DNA of 8,370 bases from Chitinophagaceae bacterium (GTDB taxonomy: Bacteria; Bacteroidota; Bacteroidia; Chitinophagales; Chitinophagaceae), in contig DOMR01000120.1 of the NCBI GenBank assembly GCA_003509845.1, forward strand, positions 3,007 through 11,376. Direction: 5' to 3'. This document shows, in pieces, positions 1 to 7,229 of the stretch. The position numbers and the translations under genes were made by a program. Below the pieces are notes generated by a model. That model searched no databases and had not been told where the DNA came from. It saw only the letters and a list, made by a program, of their open reading frames with translations. The first letter of the stretch is position 1; each line of letters starts with the position of its first letter.

Positions 1-1274
1 AGTTGATTGCTCCATTCTTCTCGATAAGGAGTTTCAATACGAATGTAATTATCGGTATATCCTTCCAGCATTAATTGGCTGGGATTTTCTTTTGTAGCCT
101 TTGGCGACTCAAATAAAACTTTTCTAGTTTCCCCCAAATGCTGTGCAGTAAAATATTGTAATTTTTGGTAGGATAAATTTCTTAAAATTTTATTACGTTC
201 CTGTCTAATGGGAATAGGGACGACCGGCTTAATGGTCAAAGCCTTGGTGGCAGCGCGTTCGGAGTAGGTGAATACATGCAAATAGGAAATATCAAGTGCA
301 TGAATAAAATCCAAACTTTCTTTAAAATAATCTTCCGTTTCCCCTGGGGAACCAACTATTACGTCAACGCCAATACATGCATGTGGCATTATTTTTTTGA
401 TATGTTGCACGCGCTCTAGATACAAATCTCTAGTATATCTGCGCTGCATTAATTTTAAAACCCCATCTGATCCGCTTTGTAAAGGAATATGAAAATGCGG
501 CATGAACTGATCGCTTTTCGCCACCCAATCAATTATTTCATTCGTGATTAAATTGGGTTCAATGGAGGAAATGCGATATCTCGGAATATTGGTTTCTTGG
601 TCCAGCGCTTTTACTAAATCAAAAAAACTTTCATCGTGTTTTTTGCCACCGGTTTGACCTTTCCCAAAGTCACCCAAATTAATTCCGGTTAAAACAATTT
701 CTTTTACATTGTTATTTGCTAATTCATTTGCCTGTTGCACTACATTTTCAATACTGTTACTTCGGCTTTTCCCACGGGCTAGTGGGATGGTGCAAAAAGT
801 GCAACTATAATCACAGCCGTCTTGGACCTTTAAAAAGGTACGCGTTCTATCATTCACTGAAAAAGAACTGTGAAAATCGGAAACATCATCAATTTCGCAG
901 CTACAAATTTTTGCAGCATCGCCCTTGGTTAAATTGGCGAGGTGTTTAATTAAATTAAATTTTTCTGCAGCACCCAATACTAAATCAACCCCCGGAATGG
1001 AAGCTATTTCCTGGGGTTTTAATTGTGCATAGCAGCCTGTGATGACCACAAAGCTTTCAGGGGATCTGCGTTGAATCCGACGCACCAATTGGCGACATTC
1101 CTTATCTGCGTTTTCCGTAACTGAGCAAGTATTTATAACATATACATCTGCTTTCTCCGCAAAATCCTTCTTTTCAAAACCATTTTGTTCCAATTGTCGG
1201 GACAAGGTGGAGGTTTCTGAAAAATTCAATTTGCAGCCTAAAGTGTGAAATGCAACCGTTTGTTGTTTGCTCAT
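1..1274 (-). CDS. mtaB: tRNA t6A37 methylthiotransferase MtaB (3' end cut by window edge)
   Basis: Radical SAM enzyme that converts N6-threonylcarbamoyladenosine at position 37 of ANN-decoding tRNAs to its 2-methylthio form, in the cytoplasm. I translated 424 residues from the ATG at 1274 to the left edge without a stop. The N-terminal MTTase domain carries the three cysteines of the auxiliary cluster: C14 (in HTLGCKLN), C50 (in NTCSVT) and C81 (in TGCYAQ). The radical SAM CxxxCxxC motif is C154, C158, C161 (DGCDYSCTFC), followed by the usual IPLARGKSRS stretch. A TRAM RNA-binding domain begins near residue 376 and continues to the edge. MtaB proteins usually run about 430-450 residues, so only the tail is missing. 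HTLGCKLN, rather than the GC-Q-N pattern of MiaB, and the overall layout favour MtaB over MiaB or RimO. The start is fixed because the first cysteine motif lies only ten residues in. It is divergent from the DUF2723 gene. Confidence 0.95.
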   Translation of the reverse strand, partial: MSKQQTVAFHTLGCKLNFSETSTLSRQLEQNGFEKKDFAEKADVYVINTCSVTENADKECRQLVRRIQRRSPESFVVITGCYAQLKPQEIASIPGVDLVLGAAEKFNLIKHLANLTKGDAAKICSCEIDDVSDFHSSFSVNDRTRTFLKVQDGCDYSCTFCTIPLARGKSRSNSIENVVQQANELANNNVKEIVLTGINLGDFGKGQTGGKKHDESFFDLVKALDQETNIPRYRISSIEPNLITNEIIDWVAKSDQFMPHFHIPLQSGSDGVLKLMQRRYTRDLYLERVQHIKKIMPHACIGVDVIVGSPGETEDYFKESLDFIHALDISYLHVFTYSERAATKALTIKPVVPIPIRQERNKILRNLSYQKLQYFTAQHLGETRKVLFESPKATKENPSQLMLEGYTDNYIRIETPYREEWSNQ

Positions 1275-1280
1275 GGGCCA

Positions 1281-1288
1281 CAAAGGTA
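1281..1288 (-). promoter_or_regulatory. Putative Bacteroidota -7 element for mtaB
   Basis: The minus strand reads TACCTTTG, an exact match to the TAnnTTTG -7 word of Bacteroidota primary-sigma promoters. Only six bases separate it from the mtaB ATG, so transcription from here would start at or just before the start codon and give a leaderless or nearly leaderless mRNA. I see no convincing -33 TTG at the usual 19-21 bp spacing, so this is a motif match only. Confidence 0.4.
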
Positions 1289-1308
1289 AAAAACCTTGGG
1301 GGAACCTT
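1283..1308. repeat. Short AACCTT direct repeat with an inverted half-site upstream of mtaB
   Basis: AACCTT occurs at 1292-1297 and again at 1303-1308, with an 11-bp period, close to one helical turn. AAGGT at 1283-1287 forms an inverted repeat with ACCTT at 1293-1297 around five A residues. The cluster overlaps and lies just upstream of the putative mtaB -7 word, so it could be an operator or simply low-complexity AT-rich DNA. The units are too short to decide by eye. Confidence 0.25.
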
Positions 1309-1365
1309 AAAATCTTAAAAATTACTTAAACCGGGTATTAATTTCCCATTTTGGCTAGATTCAAT

Positions 1366-1373
1366 TAAGTTTG
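1366..1373 (+). promoter_or_regulatory. Putative -7 element for the DUF2723 gene
   Basis: TAAGTTTG matches TAnnTTTG exactly and ends 21 bases before the ATG at 1395, which would leave a leader of roughly 15 bases. It overlaps the alternative TTG start at 1371, so if this promoter is used that upstream start cannot be translated; this supports the ATG at 1395. The -33 region is weak: the nearest TTG, at 1351-1353, is only 12 bp upstream of the -7 word. Confidence 0.4.
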
Positions 1374-1394
1374 CAACTACTAAAATGGTCAAAA

Positions 1395-4300
1395 ATGGAC
1401 TTCAAAAAAATTAATAATTGGACGGGCTGGTTGGTTACTTTAATTGCATGTACAGTATACATCATGACCTCGGAAGCTGCAAGCAGTTTTTGGGATTGTG
1501 GGGAGTTTATCAGTAGTGCGTTTAAATTACAAATTCCACATCCGCCGGGGGCCCCGATGTTTGTATTGTTAGGCAGGATATTTATTATTTTGTTTGGCGA
1601 CAATCCATTGACCGCGGCAAAGGCAGTGAATACGATGAGTGCATTGGCAAGTGGTTTTACCATTTTATTCTTGTTTTGGACCATTACCCATTTTGCAAAA
1701 CGCATCGTTGTTAAGCAAACAGGTACTGAACCAGTTGGGTATCAAATTTTAGCTATTATGGGTGCAGGTATCGTAGGTGCGTTGGCCTATACTTTTAGCG
1801 ATTCATTCTGGTACAGTGCTGTTGAAGGGGAAGTATATGCGTTAAGTTCATTCTTCACTGCATTAGTTTTTTGGGCGATATTAAAATGGGAACACAAAGC
1901 AGATCAACCCGGTGCAGATAAATGGATCATCTTTATTTTTTACATGATGGGTTTATCCATTGGCGTTCACTTATTAAATATATTAACCATTCCAGCAATC
2001 GTGATGGTGTATTATTTCAGACAATATAAACCTACCATCACTGGTGGATTGGTAGCGTTTTTAGTGGGTGTAGTGATCACAGGATTTATTCAAGTGGTGC
2101 TTATACAATTCACAATTAAATGGGCTGGGGCATTTGACGTAAACTTTGTTAACTCCATGGGGTTGCCATTTTTTAGTGGTTTTATTTTCTTCTTTGTTTT
2201 ATTGGCAGCAATTTTAACATGGGGTATTTATTATGCAAATAAAAAAGGCCTTTATTTTTTAAAGTTAGGGGTGTGGTCAATGATCTTTATGTTATTGGGT
2301 TATACTACTTATATCACCACCATGATTCGTTCCAATGCAGATCCTTCCGTGGATATGTATAATGTAGATAATCCTGTCACCTTAGTTGGTTACCTTGGTA
2401 GAGAGCAGTATGGTGATTGGCCTATATTATTTGGACCAGATTATGTGGATAAAGTGGATAATATAGAAAATGGGGATCAGTATGTAAAAGCACCTACCAA
2501 TTATGAATTGGCTGGTAAAAACTATAAGCGTGATTGGTCTTCTGCACCATCATCGCATTTATTTCCAAGAATGTGGGATGGCGAAAATGATCGTGGTCAA
2601 ATGGATAGCTATAAGGCATTTGCGGGAGTTGTGGATGGCGAAGCGCCTACTTTAAGAGATAACATTAAATACTTTACGAATTACCAATTTGGTTTTATGT
2701 ATCTGCGCTATTTCCTTTGGAATTTTGCGGGTAAGCAAAACGATTTACAAGGTTTTGGAAATGTGAGGGATGGTAATTTTAGTACGGGTATTTCCTTTAT
2801 TGATAATTTCTTTTTTGGAGATCAGTCCAAACTACCGGATACGATTAAAAATAATAACAAGGCACACAATAGTTTGTTTATGTTGCCTTTCTTTTTAGGC
2901 TTGTTTGGATTTTTATTTCAATACCAACAAAATAAAAAAGATTTTATTGTGACAGGCTTATTGTTCTTTTTTACTGGATTAGCCATTGTACTTTACTTAA
3001 ATCAAGTGAGTTTGCAACCCCGTGAAAGGGACTATGCTTATGTGGGATCGTTTTATGCATTTGCGATATGGATTGGGTTGGGTGTTTTGCAAGTCATACA
3101 ATGGTTAACGAAGGTGGTGAATCAAAAAACTGCGAGCATTATTGCTACGGTGGTTTGTTTGTTAGCGGTACCTGCTTTAATGGCACAGCAAGAATGGGAT
3201 GACCATGATCGTAGTCAAAAGTTATTACCCCGTGATTTGGCGCGTAACTATTTAGAAAGTTGTCCTCCGAATGCAATTTTATTTTCCTTTGGAGATAATG
3301 ATACCTACCCTCTATGGTATGCGCAGGAGGTGGAAGGAATTCGCCCTGATGTGCGAGTGGTCGTGAATAGTTTATTAGGCTCTGATTGGTATATGCGAGA
3401 GCTTAGATATAAAGTAAATGAAAGTAATAAGTTTGATGTTATATTTTCTGAAGAACAAGTTTCAGGCAACAAATTAAATGTGGCATATTATAATGCTTTG
3501 CCTGAATATGGAGAAACAAGGTACTATAATTTAGATTCCGTATTAAGATATGTGGTAGGGGATCCTACTGGTAAGTATATGGCATCCACTACAGATGGAC
3601 CTGTTAATATATTCCCTACGCACAAATTTAAAGTGCCTGTGAATAAGGCAAATGCTTTGGCATCAGGTATTGCAAAGCCAACGGATACCATGGTAGATGA
3701 ATTGCTAATTGATTTTAATCCAAATCGTCAATATTTATTGAAAAATGAATTAGCGATGTATGCCATTATCGCAACAAGTGATTTTAAGCGACCCATTTGC
3801 TTCACTTCAACACAGGAGTTAAAAGAATTAGGCTTAGATAAGTATGTGCGTCAAACGGGTATGTCCTATCAGTTGGTGCCAGTAATGAATCAAACGATTG
3901 ATGCAGATGTGGCATATAAAAATATGATGACTAAATTTTCATTTGGTAATGCAAAAAATCCAAATGTATATTTCGACGAAGAAAATAGACGCCACTTGAA
4001 TTCAATGCGATTGGCTTTCTCGCAAGTCGCACAAGCATTAGCTATAGAGGGCAAGCGGGACAGTGCGCAGCAATTGCTCAGAAAATTTGACGCAGAAACC
4101 AATGAGAAAAACTTCCCTTATGGAATGACCTCCAATAGAGGCAATCAACACAATTATTTCTCTTATTTGTTCCTACAAGCTTGTTACGCTTCAGGAGAAT
4201 TAAAATTAGCAAATAAGGTAAGTGTTTCCTTATTAAAGGATTTGAAACAAGCAGTCGCTTATTATAAATCATTAGGGGAAGCAATGAGTGATGATCAGTT

Positions 4301-4448
4301 TTTTGTAAATGCTGAAAATGCCTATCAGGGTAAGCCGAATAGCTTAGTCAATAAACAAATTGCATTTGTACAAGACATCTTAACCTGTGGCCAATTAATA
4401 GAAGCGGTTAACAAAATGGAAAAAGATTTCACAGTCGCTAAAAAATAA
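1395..4448 (+). CDS. DUF2723 (TMEM260-like) membrane protein, predicted protein O-mannosyltransferase
   Basis: Large GT-C-type inner-membrane glycosyltransferase of 1017 residues. The family's human member TMEM260 is a protein O-mannosyltransferase; transferring a lipid-linked sugar to exported proteins in the periplasm is inferred here by homology. The first membrane segment (about 12-26) is followed by the family signature: E27, FWDCGE at 32-37 and HPPGAP at 49-54, where the acidic residues are the likely catalytic or metal-binding groups. About nine hydrophobic segments reach residue 310. An extracytoplasmic-looking region spans about 311-490, with four more membrane segments between about 491 and 597, including QPRERDYAY at 541-549. 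A hydrophilic tail follows from about 600 to the end, with GDNDTYP at 633-639. I chose the ATG at 1395 over an in-frame TTG at 1371 because family members begin just before the first helix and a promoter word overlaps the TTG. It is monocistronic here, divergent from mtaB and convergent with the desulfurase gene. Confidence 0.92.
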   Translation: MDFKKINNWTGWLVTLIACTVYIMTSEAASSFWDCGEFISSAFKLQIPHPPGAPMFVLLGRIFIILFGDNPLTAAKAVNTMSALASGFTILFLFWTITHFAKRIVVKQTGTEPVGYQILAIMGAGIVGALAYTFSDSFWYSAVEGEVYALSSFFTALVFWAILKWEHKADQPGADKWIIFIFYMMGLSIGVHLLNILTIPAIVMVYYFRQYKPTITGGLVAFLVGVVITGFIQVVLIQFTIKWAGAFDVNFVNSMGLPFFSGFIFFFVLLAAILTWGIYYANKKGLYFLKLGVWSMIFMLLGYTTYITTMIRSNADPSVDMYNVDNPVTLVGYLGREQYGDWPILFGPDYVDKVDNIENGDQYVKAPTNYELAGKNYKRDWSSAPSSHLFPRMWDGENDRGQMDSYKAFAGVVDGEAPTLRDNIKYFTNYQFGFMYLRYFLWNFAGKQNDLQGFGNVRDGNFSTGISFIDNFFFGDQSKLPDTIKNNNKAHNSLFMLPFFLGLFGFLFQYQQNKKDFIVTGLLFFFTGLAIVLYLNQVSLQPRERDYAYVGSFYAFAIWIGLGVLQVIQWLTKVVNQKTASIIATVVCLLAVPALMAQQEWDDHDRSQKLLPRDLARNYLESCPPNAILFSFGDNDTYPLWYAQEVEGIRPDVRVVVNSLLGSDWYMRELRYKVNESNKFDVIFSEEQVSGNKLNVAYYNALPEYGETRYYNLDSVLRYVVGDPTGKYMASTTDGPVNIFPTHKFKVPVNKANALASGIAKPTDTMVDELLIDFNPNRQYLLKNELAMYAIIATSDFKRPICFTSTQELKELGLDKYVRQTGMSYQLVPVMNQTIDADVAYKNMMTKFSFGNAKNPNVYFDEENRRHLNSMRLAFSQVAQALAIEGKRDSAQQLLRKFDAETNEKNFPYGMTSNRGNQHNYFSYLFLQACYASGELKLANKVSVSLLKDLKQAVAYYKSLGEAMSDDQFFVNAENAYQGKPNSLVNKQIAFVQDILTCGQLIEAVNKMEKDFTVAKK

Positions 4449-4467
4449 TTAGCATTCATGTTATAAT

Positions 4468-4504
4468 ATAAGCCCTCTTTTATCTTTGGTAAAAGAGGGC
4501 TTAT
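4468..4504. terminator. Bidirectional intrinsic terminator between convergent genes
   Basis: A perfect 15-bp stem (4468-4482 paired with 4490-4504) with a GC-rich core, GCCCTC/GAGGGC, and a 7-base loop. It lies about 20 bases after the stop of the DUF2723 gene and about 21 bases after the stop of the desulfurase gene on the other strand. Flanking T-rich runs follow the stem on the plus strand (TTATTATTTT) and, more weakly, on the minus strand, so it can serve both transcripts. Confidence 0.9.
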
Positions 4505-4525
4505 TATTTTAGGTGATCACTCAAA

Positions 4526-5653
4526 TTACAATAAGGTGCACAAAGTTGCTACGACCGCGTCAATTTCTTGGGTCGTATTATATTTAGAAAACGAAAAGCG
4601 CACGGTAACAATATCTGAAGGTTTGTGGAGCGCGGCAATGACATGTGAGCCTTGTTGCGCGCCACTTGAGCAAGCGCTACCACCACTGGCGCAAATATGT
4701 TGAATATCTAAATTAAAAAGGAGCATTTCCGTTTTTTGATTCTTAGGAAAGTTTACGCTTAGTAAAGTATATAAACTTTCTCCAAAAGTATCTCCGTTAA
4801 AGCTAACGGTTGGGATATTATGCACTAGAGAATCGTACATGTATTTTTTTAATCCTGAAATATATTCCTTGTCTTTATCGTGGTTTTGATTTGACAATTC
4901 TAATGCCTTTGCAAAGCCAACAATGCCATATACATTTTCGGTGCCCGCACGCATGTTTCTTTCTTGTGCCCCGCCATGTAAAAATGGGTTGATTTTAATA
5001 TTTTCATTGATATATAAAATACCTGTCCCTTTTGGACCATGAAATTTATGCCCTGCAGCAGTTATAAAATCAACAGGTATATTTTTCAAATCAAAATTAA
5101 AATGTCCTACGGTTTGTACCGTATCGCTATGGAAGTAAGCGTTGTGTTTTTTGCAAAGCGCACCCACTTCAAGTAAGCTTATGCAATTACCAATTTCATT
5201 ATTAGCGTGCATGATGGTAACAATCGTTTTTTCGGGACTATTGTTTAATAATTCCTCTAATTGATTAACATCTATATGTCCATTGGGTAAAATACCTACA
5301 TAAGACAATTTTACATGGTGTGCTTTCGCCAAATATTCAACTGTATGAAGCGTTGCATGGTGCTCAATCGGAGAGCTGATGATATGCTTACAACCCAAAT
5401 CGGTCACCGCTGCATGTAAAACGGTATTGGTGCTTTCGGTGCCACCGCTGGTAAAAAATATTTCTGCAGGCTTCGCGCCTAATATAGCCGCAATTGATTT
5501 TCTAGCTTTTTCAATAGCCATACGTGTTTCACGACCATAGCTATATATGGAAGAGGGGTTTCCAAATTGTTCCTTAAAAAAGGGCAACATTGCTTCCAGC
5601 ACATCAGCGTCGATGGGCGTAGTAGCAGCATTGTCAAAGTAGATTCTTTCCAT
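4526..5653 (-). CDS. Cysteine desulfurase, NifS/IscS-like (group I, class V aminotransferase fold)
   Basis: PLP enzyme that removes sulfur from L-cysteine, giving alanine and an enzyme-bound persulfide for iron-sulfur cluster assembly or tRNA thiolation, in the cytoplasm. All key residues are visible in the 375-residue protein: YFDNAATTP at 5-13, SGGTES at 69-74, H98 that stacks on PLP, N152, D177 and Q180 contacting the cofactor, and the Schiff-base lysine K203 in AAGHKFHGPKG. RAGTEN lies at 235-240. The catalytic cysteine is C328 in GGSACSSG, on the long mobile loop typical of group I (IscS/NifS) rather than SufS. The length fits the family but is shorter than the roughly 400 residues of E. 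coli IscS. It starts 14 bp after glmM stops on the same strand and very likely shares its transcript. No IscU-type scaffold gene is in view, so I leave out a gene symbol. Confidence 0.95.
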   Translation of the reverse strand: MERIYFDNAATTPIDADVLEAMLPFFKEQFGNPSSIYSYGRETRMAIEKARKSIAAILGAKPAEIFFTSGGTESTNTVLHAAVTDLGCKHIISSPIEHHATLHTVEYLAKAHHVKLSYVGILPNGHIDVNQLEELLNNSPEKTIVTIMHANNEIGNCISLLEVGALCKKHNAYFHSDTVQTVGHFNFDLKNIPVDFITAAGHKFHGPKGTGILYINENIKINPFLHGGAQERNMRAGTENVYGIVGFAKALELSNQNHDKDKEYISGLKKYMYDSLVHNIPTVSFNGDTFGESLYTLLSVNFPKNQKTEMLLFNLDIQHICASGGSACSSGAQQGSHVIAALHKPSDIVTVRFSFSKYNTTQEIDAVVATLCTLL

Positions 5654-5667
5654 ACCCGTTAAAATTA

Positions 5668-7047
5668 CTAAATGCTATGAATTATTGAAATAATATTATC
5701 GGCTAATTCGTCCGCTTCCAATTGCGTGGGGGCTTCCGTATATATGCGAATAATGGGTTCTGTATTACTGGGTCTTAAATGCACCCACTTGTTTTCAAAG
5801 TCAATTTTCATACCATCGATTTTATTAATCGCGTAAGTGGAAAATTGTTTTTCTAAACCTGCATATATCTTTTCTAATGAAATAGAGGCGTCTAATTCCA
5901 TTTTTTTCTTGCTCATATAGTAAGCGGGTAAACTTGCTTTTAATGCAGCTGCACTTATTTTTGTTTTTGCCAAATGTGTTAAAAACAATGCAATACCAAT
6001 TAATGCATCCCTTCCATAATGCAAATCTGGAACAATAATACCACCGTTTCCTTCTCCGCCAATGACTGCATTTTCTTGTTTCATTTTTTCAACCACATTT
6101 ACTTCGCCAACAGCACTGGCGAAATAGGCGCAGCCGTTTTTTTCTGTAATATCTCTCAAAGCGCGTGTCGATGATAAATTACTTACGGTACTTCCTTTTT
6201 TATGCTGCAATATATAATCTGCAATAGCTACTAAAGTATATTCTTCTCCAAACAACTCCCCATCCTCACTTACAAAACATAAACGATCAACATCAGGGTC
6301 TACAGCAATACCTAAATCGGATTTGGTGGTAACTACAGTGCTGCATAATTCAGTTAAATGTTCTTTTAAGGGCTCTGGATTATGTGCGAAATTTCCATGC
6401 ATTTCGGAATTTAACACCTTAATATTTGTAACACTTATTGCTTTGAGAAGAGCAGGTACTGCAAATGCGCCCGAGCTATTAATTGCATCCACTACAATAG
6501 AGAAGTTTGCTTTTTTAATCGCGCCAATATCTACCAATGGATAATTAATTATCGCGTCAATATGTTTTTGCAAACTGTTGTCATTCGAAATAATTTCCCC
6601 CATGGCATCTATATCCGCATAATCAAAATCTTCGTTCGCGGCTAATGATAAAATGGTTTTACCTTCTGCTGCGTTTACAAATTCCCCTTTATGGTTTAAT
6701 AATTTTAAAGCATTCCACTCTTTGGGATTATGGCTGGCAGTTAATATGATACCACCATCCGCTTTTTCAAAAACAACACACATTTCAACGGTAGGGGTGG
6801 TGCTTAATCCTAACTGTATCACATCAATGCCTAAAGCAATCAAGCTCTGCTCCACTAAATTAGCAACCAAATTGCCGCTAATTCTGCCATCTCTGCCTAC
6901 CACTACTTTTTTAGGGCCTGCCGATTTTTGCTTCAGCCAAGTTCCATAGGCGGAGGCGAATTTGACAATATCAATAGGCGTTAAGTTATCATTGGGCCTG
7001 CCCCCAATGGTGCCTCTAAATCCAGATATACTTTTAATAAGTGCCAT
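5668..7047 (-). CDS. glmM: Phosphoglucosamine mutase (alpha-D-phosphohexomutase family)
   Basis: Converts glucosamine-6-phosphate to glucosamine-1-phosphate, the step before UDP-GlcNAc, feeding peptidoglycan and LPS synthesis in the cytoplasm. The 459-residue protein is a usual length for the family. It shows the four expected sites in order: the phosphoserine loop TASHNP (103-108, S105 phosphorylated), the Mg-binding loop DPDVDR (D250, D252, D254), the sugar-recognition loop GEGNGG (331-336), and the phosphate-binding loop RPSNTEP (425-431). The N-terminal SISGFRG motif at 6-12 sits right after the start and confirms it. GEGNGG differs from the GEQSGH of E. coli GlmM and resembles archaeal phosphohexomutases, so some phosphomannomutase or phosphoglucomutase activity cannot be excluded. 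It is the first gene of a probable two-gene operon with the desulfurase, and a promoter word lies 33 bases upstream of the ATG. Confidence 0.92.
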   Translation of the reverse strand: MALIKSISGFRGTIGGRPNDNLTPIDIVKFASAYGTWLKQKSAGPKKVVVGRDGRISGNLVANLVEQSLIALGIDVIQLGLSTTPTVEMCVVFEKADGGIILTASHNPKEWNALKLLNHKGEFVNAAEGKTILSLAANEDFDYADIDAMGEIISNDNSLQKHIDAIINYPLVDIGAIKKANFSIVVDAINSSGAFAVPALLKAISVTNIKVLNSEMHGNFAHNPEPLKEHLTELCSTVVTTKSDLGIAVDPDVDRLCFVSEDGELFGEEYTLVAIADYILQHKKGSTVSNLSSTRALRDITEKNGCAYFASAVGEVNVVEKMKQENAVIGGEGNGGIIVPDLHYGRDALIGIALFLTHLAKTKISAAALKASLPAYYMSKKKMELDASISLEKIYAGLEKQFSTYAINKIDGMKIDFENKWVHLRPSNTEPIIRIYTEAPTQLEADELADNIISIIHSI

Positions 7048-7229
7048 TAACTATAGGTTATATTATAAAAATAGGTTCTGCAAATTTACTTTAAATTTTT
7101 GCTATAAAGTTGCTTAATTAGCATCAATTCAGCTTACTGTTTAGATTCGCTTTAAGTTTGTGTTCCTTTTATTAGCTAAATCATAAATAGGCAAGTTAGG
7201 AACCTCCCAATCGCTTATGAGATAAGTAA
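7048..7229. other. Intergenic region between glmM and the DUF6702 gene
   Basis: 182 bp of AT-rich sequence without a convincing gene; the longest ATG-initiated frame I found encodes about 12 residues. It holds the putative glmM -7 word at 7081-7088, a second exact TAnnTTTG on the opposite strand at 7153-7160, a GTTCCT/AGGAAC inverted repeat (7162-7167 and 7198-7203) and a tiny CTTAT/ATAAG hairpin (7214-7226). No clear intrinsic terminator follows the DUF6702 gene, so its transcript might read on into glmM. Confidence 0.6.
7081..7088 (-). promoter_or_regulatory. Putative -7 element for the glmM-desulfurase operon
   Basis: The minus strand reads TAAATTTG, an exact TAnnTTTG match, ending 33 bases before the glmM ATG, which would leave a leader of about 25-30 bases. 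I find no good -33 TTG at the expected spacing. The position right upstream of an operon's first gene is the main support. Confidence 0.42.

Noticed and set aside
716..949. Plus-strand open frame of 77 codons
   Set aside because: It lies opposite mtaB, whose minus-strand frame encodes all the expected cysteine motifs; its translation resembles no known protein.
1371..1394. TTG at 1371 as start of the DUF2723 gene
   Set aside because: It overlaps a likely -7 promoter word and adds eight residues not expected before the first helix; the ATG at 1395 fits better.
1361..1705. Minus-strand open frame of 114 codons opposite the start of the DUF2723 gene
   Set aside because: It is antisense to the most conserved part of the DUF2723 domain, so its openness follows from the constraint on the other strand.
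3890..4284. Two minus-strand frames opposite the DUF2723 C-terminal region
   Set aside because: Short, overlapping and unlike any known family; shadows of the plus-strand gene.
4810..4992. Plus-strand frame of 60 codons inside the desulfurase gene
   Set aside because: It is antisense to a well-conserved PLP enzyme gene, with no independent support.
6323..6949. Two plus-strand frames opposite glmM
   Set aside because: Antisense shadows over the GlmM catalytic domains; no recognisable protein features.
7214..7226. CTTAT/ATAAG hairpin as terminator of the DUF6702 gene
   Set aside because: A five-base AT-rich stem with no T-run after it is too weak for an intrinsic terminator.
7048..7229. Possible tRNA or small RNA gene between glmM and the DUF6702 gene
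   Set aside because: I found no T-loop GTTCGAA-type sequence and no cloverleaf arms; only weak inverted repeats are present.
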